From assembly GCA_963782475.1 (NCBI GenBank), contig CAWAJW010000015.1, forward strand, positions 62,001 through 126,000: 64,000 nt of DNA. The letters run 5' to 3'. The position numbers were made by a program, and so were the translations under genes. Position 1 is the stretch's first letter, and each line of letters starts with the position of its first letter. Below are positions 27,354 to 38,160 of this stretch, piece by piece. The notes below the pieces were generated by a model. That model was not told where the DNA came from. It made no database searches and saw only the letters and a program-made list of their open reading frames with translations. The stretch comes from CAVQBP01 sp963782475 (lineage in GTDB: Bacteria > Bacteroidota > Ignavibacteria > Ignavibacteriales > Ignavibacteriaceae).

Positions 27354-28502
27354 ATGAATGAATTACCTTCGCAACGTCACTTATTTGATATCCCCGATGA
27401 AATAGCATATTTTAATTGCGCTTACACCTCACCATTATTAAAAGAATCACGAGATCGCTTGCATATTGGGGTTAACAGTAAGAGCTATCCCTGGGAAATA
27501 ACAGTAAATGATTTTTTCGATAATGCTGAAATCATACGAAGTCTTGCTTCTATTATTTTCGGAGGTGATGCAGATGGCTATGCAGTTGTACCTTCAGCAA
27601 GTTATGGAATAAGTACTGCGGCTCGTGCGGTTGAAACGATTTTACAGCCTGGAGATATTATTTTAGTTATTGAGGAGGCCTTCCCAAGTAATTATTTACC
27701 ATGGGAAAGAACAGCAGGGGAAACAAATGCAAACATAATTATTGTTCCAACGCCATTTGATGGAAATTGGACAAATGCTATTCTTGAGAGAATAATAAAA
27801 GGTGTCAAAGTTGTTGCGGTGCCTAATTGCCATTGGACAAATGGAGCTTTCATTGACCTTAAAATTATTGGACAAGCCTGTCGCAGTATAGAAGCAATGT
27901 TAGTTGTTGATGCTACTCAGTCGCTTGGTGCCATGCCGCTGTCAATTGAAGATGTAAAACCAGATTTTCTTGTAGCAGCTGGGTATAAGTGGCTTCTCTG
28001 TCCTTATGGTTTTAGTCTTCTTTACGTTTCAGAATTTTGGCGGGAGGCCAGGCCTTTGGAAGAAACATGGATTGCCCGTGATAATGCAAAAGACTTTACT
28101 GCCTTAGCCAAATATTCAAAAAATTATATGTCCGGAGCTCGTCGGTTCGAGGTCGGAGAAAAATGCACACCAACACTTCTTCCGGGGGCAATTGCAGCAT
28201 TTGAACGAATTAAAGAATGGGGCGTAGATAGTATTGCGAAAACACTTATGAAGATGAATGAAAAAATATCTATACATATTGAAAATCTTGGATTTGAATT
28301 ACTAAACATTTCTCAACGTAGTCCACACATGTTCGGCGCACAATTACCCAAAAGATTTGAAGGAAATCTAATTTCAGAATTAAAAAAGAGAAAAATATTT
28401 ATAAGTCAGCGGGGAAATGCCGTTCGTTTTGCACCCCACTTATATGTGAATAATAGAGACATTGATAGATTATTAGATGTTTTGAATGAAATTATTCAAT
28501 AA
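27354..28502 (+). CDS. Class V PLP aminotransferase (isopenicillin-N epimerase/NifS-like)
   Basis: A complete 382-residue PLP enzyme of the aminotransferase class V fold. The N-terminus YFNCAYTSPLL is the usual substrate-loop start. The cofactor aspartate is in LVVDATQSLGAMPL, and the Schiff-base lysine is K212 in AAGYKWLLCPYG. The C-terminal NAVRFAPHLYVNNRDIDRL matches the family's R-x-x-P-H-x-Y-N carboxylate-binding end. Members include cysteine desulfurases, isopenicillin-N epimerase-like and kynureninase-like enzymes. Absence of a long Cys-containing loop makes a desulfurase less likely. A strong GAGGAG ribosome site precedes the ATG. It stands alone between two operator-controlled genes; its role in the locus is unknown. 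Confidence 0.88.
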   Translation: MNELPSQRHLFDIPDEIAYFNCAYTSPLLKESRDRLHIGVNSKSYPWEITVNDFFDNAEIIRSLASIIFGGDADGYAVVPSASYGISTAARAVETILQPGDIILVIEEAFPSNYLPWERTAGETNANIIIVPTPFDGNWTNAILERIIKGVKVVAVPNCHWTNGAFIDLKIIGQACRSIEAMLVVDATQSLGAMPLSIEDVKPDFLVAAGYKWLLCPYGFSLLYVSEFWREARPLEETWIARDNAKDFTALAKYSKNYMSGARRFEVGEKCTPTLLPGAIAAFERIKEWGVDSIAKTLMKMNEKISIHIENLGFELLNISQRSPHMFGAQLPKRFEGNLISELKKRKIFISQRGNAVRFAPHLYVNNRDIDRLLDVLNEIIQ

Positions 28503-28621
28503 CTACATTGCCTCAAGTTGATTATTGCTTAGACAAGTGGTCATCGGTAGTAACTAGAATAAAAATATTTAAATAGTTGTTTAACTTACATAATATGAAA
28601 AATCCTCATAGTAAAAACATA

Positions 28622-28689
28622 ACCGTTTGTTACTTAATGCCACCGTTTAATACTAATTAAGTTGATTTGATTCTTATATAAAATATATT
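28622..28689 (+). promoter_or_regulatory. Bipartite operator and promoter, copy 4 (alpha-galactosidase)
   Basis: This is the best-matched repeat pair: ACCGTTT at 28622-28628 and 28642-28648, identical and exactly 20 bp apart. TTGATT (28662-28667) starts 20 bp after the second copy, and TATATT (28684-28689) follows after 16 bp. The target gene starts at 28748. Confidence 0.7.
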
Positions 28690-28747
28690 TTGTATCATCA
28701 TGATTAATCAGTCCTTATTATACATACATTAAATAATATAATTTTAT

Positions 28748-30874
28748 ATGAAAAAATACCTTATCTACTTTTTTTTACTATGTGTTTCTCTTTTACAATT
28801 CAGCTGCAGCAGCGATAGTTCAATCAAATTTACAAAAGGACATAGAAAATACTCTTTTGAAAGTAAAGATATTAAGCTTGTTTTTGACAGCCTTATGAAT
28901 GTGAAAGTATATCAAAAAAAAGGTGAGAAATTATTATCTATTGTAAAAAATGCTAATGCCCCGGATTACATCGTAGTAAACGGTACACATGTACGAAACT
29001 TTTTAGTTGACGAATCGAAAATTTATGTAACGGGAATAAACGATAAGTACGGCGAAGGGAAACAATTAAAGCTAACAGGCATTGTAGATGGGCCATCGAA
29101 TTCAAAGATAAAGAAAAATCTTTACATCGATATTTATGAAAAATTTCCCGAATCGGCAATAATAAAAACTGAATACAAAAACTTGGATTCTACTCCCGGG
29201 CTAATTCTTAATAAAGAAATTGATGATAGTTTTAAAATGGATGCATCTCTTGTAAAAAAAAATTATGGAAAACATTCATTCTGGATTTTACAAGGCGGTT
29301 CATATCATGCAAGACCGGATTGGATTGTTCCGGTTACTGATAATTTTTCTTTTGAAAATTATCAAGGACCAGAATGGGATAAAGGCGTAATAGGCGGTGG
29401 CATCCCAGTGCTGGATGTCTGGTGCAAAGAAACCGGTTTTTATGTCGGGAGCTTAAGGGACAAGCCGACTTTAATTTCGTTACCTGCTCGTGTCGACAGC
29501 GCAGGTTATTTAAACATCGGCATCGAATACAATAGGGATAATGTAAAATTCGATGATACCTATAAGTCAATTCCTCATATAATCGGTGTTCATTCCGGCG
29601 ATTATTTTAACGGACTTAGAAATTATGTACATGTAATGAAGGATAACGGAATTATTATTGTTCAGCAGGATACATCGAGCCCGATTTACGGAGCCGAATG
29701 GTGCGGCTGGGGATTCGGGCCCGATTTTACGCCGAAACAGATGATAGAAGTTATCCCGTTATTGAAAAAACTTCATTTTAAAGCTGCCACAGTTGATATG
29801 GGATGGTTTTATCATAACGGCGATAATGTTCCGCGCGATAATATTTTTCCGAATGGCGACGAAAGCGTAAAGAAATTTGTCAAGACTTTTCACGACAACG
29901 GTTTACTGATCGATCTTTGGATTACACCGGATGTTGCCGGACCCGAACTTCAGAAGGAACATCCCGAATGGTTAATTAAAGACAAAAACAGAAATTTTGT
30001 TACACAGGAAAGTTACGGAAGCACAATTGCGTATATGGATCCTTCGCTGAAAGCGGTGCAGGATTTTACAAGAAAGTTTGTCCAAAAAGCAGTCGGTGTT
30101 TGGGGCTTTGACGGTTTTAAGATGGATCAAAGTCTAATTAATGCCACTCCGCCTTGTTATGTAAAAGAGCACCATCATTCTTCGCCTGCGGAATCATTCG
30201 AGGCTCTTCCTGAAATTTACAAAATTATTTACGATGAGTCTCTTAAATTAAATAAAAATGCAATCGTTGAAATTTGTCCGTGCGGAATTGTTCCTTCATT
30301 TTACAAAATGCCTTATTATAACCTGCCGGTTGCATCCGATCCCAATACTCAGTGGCAGATTCGCGAAAGGGGAAAAACTATTAAAGCGTTAATGGGTTCT
30401 CATGCTGCTTATTTCGGCGATCACGTTGAAAGGCATTATAAAGAAAGCAATTTCGCATCGATGGAAGGCGTCGGCGCTATTCCCGGAACTATGTTTGTAC
30501 TGCGACCGGAAGATAATGCCGATTTTTTGCGGGTTAAATACCCGGGGTATTTAAGCCCGGAACGCAGAGCACAATTTAAAAAATGGCTCGACATTTATAA
30601 TAAATACGAGTTAAGCAAGGGAGAGTATCTTAACTTATACGATATTGCCTACGACAAACCGGAAACCCATGTGATAAAAAAAGACGGAAATTTATTCTAT
30701 GCATTTTATGAAGATGAATGGAATGGTCCTGTACAATTTAGAGGTTTGAACGACGGCACGAATTATATAATTAAAGATTACGTTAATAATAAAAAATTAG
30801 GTGTAATAAAAGGGAACGGCGGTCTCAATGTCCAATTTAAAGAGTATCTTCTGGTTGAAGCAGTTCCGCAGTGA
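28748..30874 (+). CDS. GH36-like alpha-galactosidase, probable lipoprotein
   Basis: An intact 708-residue glycosidase of the melibiase clan (GH-D). A hydrophobic leader ends in LLQFSCSSDSS, consistent with a lipoprotein cysteine. An N-terminal beta-sandwich is followed by the (beta/alpha)8 barrel with EWCGWGFGPDFTPKQM, AATVDMGWFYHNGDN and LLIDLWITPDV. The probable nucleophile is D460 (GFDGFKMDQ) and the probable acid/base is D531 (PVASDPNTQW). A C-terminal all-beta domain ends the protein. GH36 enzymes release terminal alpha-galactosyl residues; alpha-N-acetylgalactosaminidase activity is also possible. Operator copy 4 precedes it, and the amidohydrolase gene follows after 40 bases. Two further GH36-like genes in the window (35490, 52240) are broken. 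Confidence 0.88.
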   Translation: MKKYLIYFFLLCVSLLQFSCSSDSSIKFTKGHRKYSFESKDIKLVFDSLMNVKVYQKKGEKLLSIVKNANAPDYIVVNGTHVRNFLVDESKIYVTGINDKYGEGKQLKLTGIVDGPSNSKIKKNLYIDIYEKFPESAIIKTEYKNLDSTPGLILNKEIDDSFKMDASLVKKNYGKHSFWILQGGSYHARPDWIVPVTDNFSFENYQGPEWDKGVIGGGIPVLDVWCKETGFYVGSLRDKPTLISLPARVDSAGYLNIGIEYNRDNVKFDDTYKSIPHIIGVHSGDYFNGLRNYVHVMKDNGIIIVQQDTSSPIYGAEWCGWGFGPDFTPKQMIEVIPLLKKLHFKAATVDMGWFYHNGDNVPRDNIFPNGDESVKKFVKTFHDNGLLIDLWITPDVAGPELQKEHPEWLIKDKNRNFVTQESYGSTIAYMDPSLKAVQDFTRKFVQKAVGVWGFDGFKMDQSLINATPPCYVKEHHHSSPAESFEALPEIYKIIYDESLKLNKNAIVEICPCGIVPSFYKMPYYNLPVASDPNTQWQIRERGKTIKALMGSHAAYFGDHVERHYKESNFASMEGVGAIPGTMFVLRPEDNADFLRVKYPGYLSPERRAQFKKWLDIYNKYELSKGEYLNLYDIAYDKPETHVIKKDGNLFYAFYEDEWNGPVQFRGLNDGTNYIIKDYVNNKKLGVIKGNGGLNVQFKEYLLVEAVPQ

Positions 30875-30914
30875 ATAATTTTTTATGATTTACGAAACTT
30901 GAAGGGAAAAAATT

Positions 30915-32066
30915 ATGAACAAAAAATTTGTAAAAATCGTCTCTTTGTTATTTTGCAGCTTGATATTACTACCTTTTACGAATGTCACTGCACAGATGGA
31001 CTATTTAATGTCCATAAAAAAAATTGATATACACACACACATAAGCAGCGATGCACCTTTCCTAAGGAAATTTCTCGATGAATATAATATGAAATTGAAT
31101 ACACTTTGCACAGGTGGATTGGATACTGCACACATGCGTTTTCAGATTGATCAGGCAAAAAAATTTAGCAAAGAACATCCACGCTATTATTCATGGGTTA
31201 CAACGTTCGATTTGACTAAAAGAGATGATCCTGATTGGACTGAAAATGTTATCAAGAAACTAAAGGATGATTTTGATCATGGAGCGATTGGCGTTAAAAT
31301 TTGGAAAGAAATAGGAATGGAAATAAAAGATAAGGATGGAAATTATATTATGGTAGACGACCCCATGTTCGATCCGATTTATGATTTTATAGCAAAAGAA
31401 GGAAAAACTTTAATCGCACATATAGGGGAACCTATTCAAGCATGGATGCCGGATCATCCTGAATCTAGCGGTGTACCTTTAGGTTATTGGGGCAAACATC
31501 CTAAATTCAGCTTTTGGGATAAACCGGACCGACCATCATATAACGAAATTATGGCAGCCAGAGATCATGTTATAGCAAAGCATCCAAACTTGAGGTTCGT
31601 CGGGGCTCACCTTGCCAGTCTCGAATTCGATGTTGATGAAATTGAAAAAAGACTTGAAGCTTATCCGAACTTTGCTGTTGAAATCGGCGGACGAATGAGA
31701 TATTTCATGTGGCAAGCACGGGGAAAGGTCAGGGATTTCTTTCTAAAATTTCAGGATAAAATTATGTATGGAACAGATTTATCTGCAGGTGAAATAGTCT
31801 GGGATAATAAAGAGAAGAAGGGAAGGGAAGCAACAAAAGAAGAAATGGATGAGATGCTTAAAAGATTAAAATACCGCCATAATCTTTTCTTCAAGTACTT
31901 AGCTACAGATGATGAAATTCCATGGGGAAACCATATTATTGGGGATATCCCGCTTCCGCAACCGGCTTATAACGTGGAAGGATTAGCTTTGCCTAAAGAA
32001 GTTCTGGAAAAAGTATTTTATAAGAATGCGGTTAAATGGTTTCCCGGTGTAAATAAAGATTATTGA
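30915..32066 (+). CDS. Secreted amidohydrolase-2 (TIM-barrel) family protein
   Basis: A complete 383-residue protein with a signal peptide (residues 1-26, ending TNVTAQ) and an amidohydrolase-related (PF04909-type) barrel. Metal-binding landmarks are H-x-H in KIDIHTHISS, the His of LIAHIGEPIQAW, FVGAHLASLEFD, and the barrel-terminal Asp in MYGTDLSAGE. This group includes decarboxylases and lactonases acting on aromatic or sugar acids. Export of such an enzyme suggests hydrolysis of a lactone or ester in the periplasm. GAAGGGAA supports the ATG. Probably co-transcribed with the alpha-galactosidase. Confidence 0.88.
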   Translation: MNKKFVKIVSLLFCSLILLPFTNVTAQMDYLMSIKKIDIHTHISSDAPFLRKFLDEYNMKLNTLCTGGLDTAHMRFQIDQAKKFSKEHPRYYSWVTTFDLTKRDDPDWTENVIKKLKDDFDHGAIGVKIWKEIGMEIKDKDGNYIMVDDPMFDPIYDFIAKEGKTLIAHIGEPIQAWMPDHPESSGVPLGYWGKHPKFSFWDKPDRPSYNEIMAARDHVIAKHPNLRFVGAHLASLEFDVDEIEKRLEAYPNFAVEIGGRMRYFMWQARGKVRDFFLKFQDKIMYGTDLSAGEIVWDNKEKKGREATKEEMDEMLKRLKYRHNLFFKYLATDDEIPWGNHIIGDIPLPQPAYNVEGLALPKEVLEKVFYKNAVKWFPGVNKDY

Positions 32067-32091
32067 TGTTTTTTGAAATCTGATATCGTTA

Positions 32092-32156
32092 TCCGGTATA
32101 TATACACCTCCGTTTAGCATTTTGATACCTTGATGGATCTCTTGATGAGATATATT
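32092..32156 (+). promoter_or_regulatory. Degenerate bipartite operator (sulfatase gene)
   Basis: TCCGGTA (32092-32098) and TCCGTTT (32109-32115) resemble the repeat pair but are 17 bp apart instead of 20. TTGATG (32130-32135) begins 21 bp after the second, and TATATT (32151-32156) follows. The stretch TTTTGATACCTTGATG is shared, with one mismatch, with the region of copy 5 (42937-42952). It may be a weakened or shifted copy. Confidence 0.35.
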
Positions 32157-32287
32157 CTTAAAATTATAATTTATAAATAAACTTAATCGAAATTAAGTTT
32201 ATGAAAAACTTCGTTTTCATATTCTTTAAAGGTTATGAAACACCCCACTGCCAGTGGTTTTTATTAATAATTTCAGAGCTTATAATT

Positions 32288-33853
32288 ATGAAAAAAATAT
32301 CACGCAGATTATTTTCCAAACAAACTGCTCTTGGCTTAAGCGGAGTGCTTTTAACTCCGGCACAAATTTTAAATTCTTTAACAAATCCTAGTCAAAATAA
32401 ACCCAATATTCTTTTTATTTGTTCTGATCAGCACTCCTATAAATATAATGGTTTTATGGGACATAAAATTGTCAGGACACCTAACCTGGATGAACTATCA
32501 AAAAATGGTGTAGTTTTTTCGAATACATACAGTGGACAGCCGGTTTGCGTTCCAGGAAGAGCTTGCCTTATGACTGGAATGTATGCTTCGGATTCAGGTT
32601 CCTACTGTAATTCAACTGTGTGGGATGGTAGTTATCCTATTTGGGGTAGTTATTTGCAAGATAATGGTTATTTTACCCGTGCTTACGGGAAATTGGACCT
32701 TGATGATACCAAGGATACCGGATTTGATGAAATTAAAACAAACCATCCTCACAAACATAATCCTGATATAACTTCACTTTTCAGAAATCCTCTTTGTTAT
32801 CGCATGAAAGAACGTCCTGGTGTTATGGGAAAAGCAAGGTATGAGTATCATAAAACAGATTTTGATATTACTAATGAGGCGGTTAAATTTATTCAAAAAG
32901 AGAGTAATGAAATTGCTAAACCTTGGGCACTTTATCTGGGTTATTATCAACCTCATCCTCCTTTTGAAGCCAAAGAAGAATATTTTAATTTTTATAAAAA
33001 TGAGGAAGTTAATTTGCCGGATGTTACGCTTAAGGAATTGGAAAATTTACATTTGGTTTATCAACACCTGAGGCATTTTAAAAGAATTTCTACTCCAATT
33101 GAGAAGGAAAAAATGCGAAATGCCCGTATCGCTTACTTCGGGATGATAACTGAATTGGATTTACTAATCGGAAAAGTCATAACCGCTTTAAAAAAATCTG
33201 ATCAAATTGATAATACTTATATAATTTATACATCTGATCATGGTGAAACTCTGGGGGAACATGGGCTCTGGTATAAAAATAATTTATTTGAAAGCTCTGT
33301 AAAAATTCCGCTTATAATTTCAGGACCTGAGATTCCGAATAATAAAAGAATAGACACGCCAATTTCACATATAGATTTAGTTCCTACAATATTAGACGTT
33401 TCAAATTCGAGCAAACCAAACTATCTGCGAGGACGTTCTCTTATTCCGCTGATTAGAAACAATAAAAGAAATGGCGACGAAGTTGTTTATAGCGAAAGCC
33501 ATTCTGAAGGAAATTGTACCGGTTCGTTTATGATTAGAAAAGGGGAATGGAAATATATCTATTTTACCGGCTATGAAGGATTGCTATATAATCTTAAAAC
33601 TGATCCTGAAGAGAAAATAAATTTGATTGATGAAAAATCTTTGAACAACGTTGTTGATGATTTGAAAAATGAACTTTTCAAACTCGTTGACACAAAAAAA
33701 ATTACCTATGATGCTTTTAGAAAGCAAAAAAAGATACGGGATACTCTGTTAAACAATTTAAAAAAAGACGAGTTAATTGCAAAATTTCAAAGCAGGCTGG
33801 GCGAGGGTCAGGCGAAAATTTTGACTGAGCAACTTAAGGAAGGAATTTATTAA
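32288..33853 (+). CDS. Sulfatase with twin-arginine signal
   Basis: The only complete, unbroken sulfatase in the window (521 residues from this start). The frame is open from 32201, but the internal ATG at 32288 gives a typical Tat leader (MKKISRRLFSKQTALGLSG). Metal ligands are in ILFICSDQHSYKYNGFMG, the formylglycine-site motif is VCVPGRACLMTGMY (Cys type), and IIYTSDHGETLGEHGLWYK carries the distal D-H metal ligands. The C-terminus has LYNLKTDPEEKINLID. The DQH start and the SDHGE block resemble choline-sulfatase/S1 glycan-sulfatase types; a defined substrate cannot be read. A maturase for formylglycine is not in the window. Confidence 0.9.
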   Translation: MKKISRRLFSKQTALGLSGVLLTPAQILNSLTNPSQNKPNILFICSDQHSYKYNGFMGHKIVRTPNLDELSKNGVVFSNTYSGQPVCVPGRACLMTGMYASDSGSYCNSTVWDGSYPIWGSYLQDNGYFTRAYGKLDLDDTKDTGFDEIKTNHPHKHNPDITSLFRNPLCYRMKERPGVMGKARYEYHKTDFDITNEAVKFIQKESNEIAKPWALYLGYYQPHPPFEAKEEYFNFYKNEEVNLPDVTLKELENLHLVYQHLRHFKRISTPIEKEKMRNARIAYFGMITELDLLIGKVITALKKSDQIDNTYIIYTSDHGETLGEHGLWYKNNLFESSVKIPLIISGPEIPNNKRIDTPISHIDLVPTILDVSNSSKPNYLRGRSLIPLIRNNKRNGDEVVYSESHSEGNCTGSFMIRKGEWKYIYFTGYEGLLYNLKTDPEEKINLIDEKSLNNVVDDLKNELFKLVDTKKITYDAFRKQKKIRDTLLNNLKKDELIAKFQSRLGEGQAKILTEQLKEGIY

Positions 33854-34044
33854 ATGCTATTTATAAGTGAATTTTAAACCTGATTTCTTAACTCAACTAT
33901 TTATTTCTAAAGAAAAGATTTGTAATTGATTAAAAAGTTAAAGTAAAAATGTTTTAAAATATATCAATTTGATGCGTGTAATAAAAAACAAAATATTTAT
34001 TGGGGTTCATTTAAAAATTAAAGTTAAGAAAAGGGGTGAAGCAG

Positions 34045-35440
34045 ATGCAAAACCTTAATATTATTAGAATATTCTTTATCCTTTTAATATCGTCGGTCTG
34101 CATTTTAGGTCAGGATTTAACCGGACAAATAAAATGGAGTTATTCGGCAATAGTGTTCAAAGAAAATAATAAAGTATTTGCCGAGAACGGATACAGAAAA
34201 ATAATAATGCAGGGTAAAGCGGATGTCGATGATGCGGATGTAATTCAAAAAGCGGTTAATTCGGTTGCACCTGCCGGTGAATTGAAAATTATGCAAGGCA
34301 AATATATTCTTAATAAAACAATAGAAATCAACGATAATATAACACTTACAGGGGAAGGGAGAGGGACAGTACTTGTACCTCCGCTCGATGATTTTGCAAT
34401 CAAAATAGAAAAGAGTGAAAAAATAAAAAGATTTCCGAGACCTCACCATGTAAGGCAGGGTTATCCCCTCTATGCAATGATTATACATGATTTGACGATT
34501 GACGGAAAGAGAAAAAATTTGTCGAACAGCGGAAAAGGAATTTCACTTAACGGTTTTTGGTCTTCGAGTTTTATGAATCTATGGATGCAAAACATCGGCA
34601 ATGCATTAACTCTGAATCAAATTCACGAAAGTGATTTTAGAGGTGTTTATTTAATCGATACCGGTAATGAAAAGAATAAAGAAGCCGGGATTGTAATAAA
34701 CGGCTGTGATAATATACATATGAGCGGAATTTATGTTATTTATCAAAATTATATAGGGATGGAAGTTAATTTCTCTAAACTTGTGTTCATTACGCAATCG
34801 ATGTTTCACGGATGGTTGGTAAAAGACAATATGATTCCCGCCAAGTATCCCCATATCCTTATAAAAAATTCGAACAGTGCTACTACGGGAATAAACGGAA
34901 CTTATATTCCATCTGTTAATAGCAATAACAACAGGTATGAAGCGGATGTTGTAATTGAAAATAGCAGAATCACGGTTGGCGGAAAAGGAACAAGTGTAAT
35001 AGATATAATTAATAGTCCGTTTACTTTAAGACAATGTGTTGCAACATGCGGATTCGGGACAAGTATAATCAGTGCAGCAAAAGATTCACGAGTAAATATT
35101 TCGGATAATTCATTTTATACTTATTTGCTTCTGCCTGCGGGCACTTATGTGTTTTATGGAGAAGATTCGGAAGTAATATTTAAAAATAATCAAGTGAGTT
35201 ATAAAAACCTGCAGGTTTGTTTAAAGGAATGCGCAATAGTATAGTTGCGGATAACAGATTCCAAGCTGTTTCAAAAGCTCCCAATGTTTTTGTCGGCGCC
35301 GCAGAGGGACGGGACTGCCGTAATATTCAGGTTCGAGGCAACATTTTCCGCAAGATAAACTTGAAAATGCAGTTAAAGTCGATCCGAATTCGCAGAACAT
35401 AAAAGTCTACGACAACCAATTGTGGAACGGGAAAAAATAA
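34045..35440 (+). pseudogene. Pectate-lyase-like right-handed beta-helix protein, two frameshifts
   Basis: A secreted ~465-residue beta-helix protein. The leader is MQNLNIIRIFFILLISS ending near ILGQ. The conserved opening DADVIQKAVNSVAPAGELKI then YILNKTIEINDNITLTGEG is typical of Pectate_lyase_3/glycosyl hydrolase family 28-like surfaces, and coil repeats such as DLTIDGKRKNLSNSGKGISL follow. The frame is intact to 35225, then continues one frame over (FKGMRNSIVADNRFQAVSK), and shifts again near 35347 (DKLENAVKVDPNSQNIKVYD) to a natural stop at 35440. Start 34045 is preferred, with AGGGG upstream. This is the first gene of the heavily broken region. Function is probably polysaccharide lyase or hydrolase, not proven. 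Confidence 0.75.
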
Positions 35441-35489
35441 ACATTGCATCGAATTGAAAAACATCTATTAATAAAAAAGTTAATGGGAT

Positions 35490-38160
35490 ATGAAACCAAA
35501 TAACCTTTCTAAAACAGTAATTAAGAATTTGCTGGTAATTTTATTATTATCGGCAGTTTCCTTGTATGCAAAAAATGATGCATACATTAATGTTGCAGGT
35601 AATAAAATTAGTATCGGTAATAATTATATCGAACGTGTAATTACCGTTAAGCGGAAAGAGCTTCTACTACTCAAATTTTTAATAAACTTTCGGGCATTTT
35701 TTATAATGTTAATGCCGATGAATTTGCTTTGAGAGTAGTTTATTCCGTAACGGGACCGCCACCTTCCAAAAACCAAAACGGTGAAGATCCGGTTATCCTA
35801 ACTTCCGATGATTTTAAATACGATGGTTACGAAACATCGGATTTAAACCGGGACGGTAAAAAACTAACATTAAAATTTGATTTTAACTCCGAATTCACTG
35901 CATTCATGGTAAAAGTTAATTATGAAATTTACCCGGATAATTTTTATATGAGAAAATATGTGGAGATATCCGATACCGCTTCCGGTATGCAGTTTTTGGA
36001 TAAAATTTTTCTCGAATCATATAACCTTTAAGAAAAATGAATTTTCGCACGGACAATTCGGGCAGCCGGTTTTTAATAAAGATATTTTCTTAGGAGTTGA
36101 ATATCCTACTGCAGAAAATACAATAGATTACGGGAAAAGTAACGGTCGGATATATCGTTGGTAAAAAAATATATGAAAGATATTTATACAAGTCATACTT
36201 CTGTTCTTGGTGTATCGCTCCCTCCTCGGCTAAACTTGAACAGACTTTTATGAATTATGTGGATGAATTAAAAGTCAAAGGAACCCGACCATTTTCATTA
36301 TACAATATGTTGGTATGATTTAAATCGTCCGTGGCAGGTTAACGGTCCGAAGAGTTACATAAATGAACAAACGTATTAAAAAGAATAGATGCATTTAAGA
36401 AAGTAATAACTAAATATAATATTCAGTCTTAATGCCTTTGTAATTGAGAGGGGTGGGATAATTTACATAGTAAATGGGAGATTGATTCAACAGAATTTCC
36501 CCAAGGATTTTCTCCAATTGTAAAGTTCACTTGAATAGCATTCATTCTTCTTTAGGCTTATGGGCTTCACCATTGGGAGGTTATAAAGTAAGGCAAATAC
36601 GAATTGAATGGGCAGAAGAACATGGTTATGAAATTAACGGTTACGGATTTCTTTGTTTTGCCGGTACCAAATATAAAGCAGCCTTAAGCAAAGCAATGAC
36701 CGATTATACGAAAGAATATCATATGGGATATTTTAAGTGGGATGGGTTTTTTGTATACATGCAACGAGTTAAATCATGGTCATCTTCCGGGAATTTATTC
36801 CCGTGAAGCAATTGTGTCCGAACTTATATTGGATATGATAGATTCTGTAAGGGAAATTAATCCCTAATATATTTTATAAATATTACCATAGGATACATGG
36901 ATTTCTCCATGGTGGTTACAGCATGCCGATTGCATATGGATGCAGGGCCAGGATTATGGATATGCTGAAGATGTTCCGTGTATAAATGAAAGGGACAAGG
37001 CAATTACTTATAAAGACGGCGTATTATGGGACGATTTGCAGAAACAACATTTATTGTTTCCGATGTCAAGTATAATGACACACGGCATAATTAAAGGTAA
37101 GCTTAATTTCCTCGGCGGAAAAATGAATCATTAGACTCTTTCAGCAATGAAGTAATGATGTATTTTGGCAGAGGAGTAATGATGTGGGAATTATATATCT
37201 CGCCCAATCTTGCTTTCCGATAATGATTGGAATGCGATTGCATCTGCCGTAAAATGGGCGAAGGCAAATAAAGATGTTCTCGAAAAAACAAAAATGATTT
37301 TAGGCGATCCGCTTAAAAGAGAAGTTTATGGTTATTTACACATGACTAAAAGAAAAGGTATCCTGATAATAAGAAATCCGGATGTAAATAAAAATGAAGC
37401 CGATTTTACTTTTTCCGGAGATTTAGGAGATATTGATCCGTCAACCGATTATTATGTTAAAGTAATCTATCCTTATGACTATATTTTCCCTAAGACGGTT
37501 AAATTAAACCAGAGAATTAATATACCTTTAGAAGGATATGAGATTTTAACTGCTGAATTAATCCCTTCAAATAGTATTGATAGGAATTTACCAACCGGAG
37601 TAAATTATTCTATTGATAATGGTAAACTGGAAGTTTATGGTAAAACCGGTTCCGAACAAAAAATAGAATCGATAGATAAAAAACAAATTGCGGATGTAAA
37701 TTTTGAAGGTACGTCTGAAAAAATTGACGTTTCGAAAAAATCACCCTCGCAAATCAAAAACAATAAATTTCTTTCGAAGTATAGGATAAATGTACCGTCT
37801 AATTATAAAAATGTAAGGATAGGATTTTTAATAAAATCGGACAGTCTGCATAGTAATTCAGTCCCGCAAACGGAAATACTAATAAACGGTACCAAGAGAA
37901 AAACTGTTGTTGAACAGCAGAATGGTAAATGGTTTTGGATATTTGCCGGTTTGGATTCCATGGGTAATGATATTTCATGTAAAATAAATTTGGATGCAAA
38001 AAGTACGTGGGAAATAAGTGCATGGATTTTTGCAGATGAACAATTATCGAGTAAGATTATTGAACATAAGTTATTATCAAATAATAACGTGTTGCCTGTT
38101 AAACCGTATTCTTCCAATATTAACCACCTAATTATTCCAATAGACGGGAGTGTAAAATGA
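35490..38160 (+). pseudogene. GH36-like alpha-galactosidase, multiply broken
   Basis: An ~890-residue glycosidase readable only by joining frames. The leader (KNLLVILLLSAVSLYAK) and early beta-sandwich are intact. Frame changes occur near 35650-35700, 36030, 36165, 36300, 36370-36530, 36760, 36860-36930 and 37135-37200. Between lesions the protein reads well: VVYSVTGPPPSKNQNGE, WYDLNRPWQVNGPKSY, and the probable nucleophile motif YFKWDGFF (Asp codon 36741-36743). The final ~315 codons (37210-38160) are open, with a C-terminal carbohydrate-binding-like beta domain. The stop TGA overlaps the ATG of the next gene (ATGA), so they were translationally coupled. GH36 assignment rests on the K-W-D motif and overall layout. 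Confidence 0.65.
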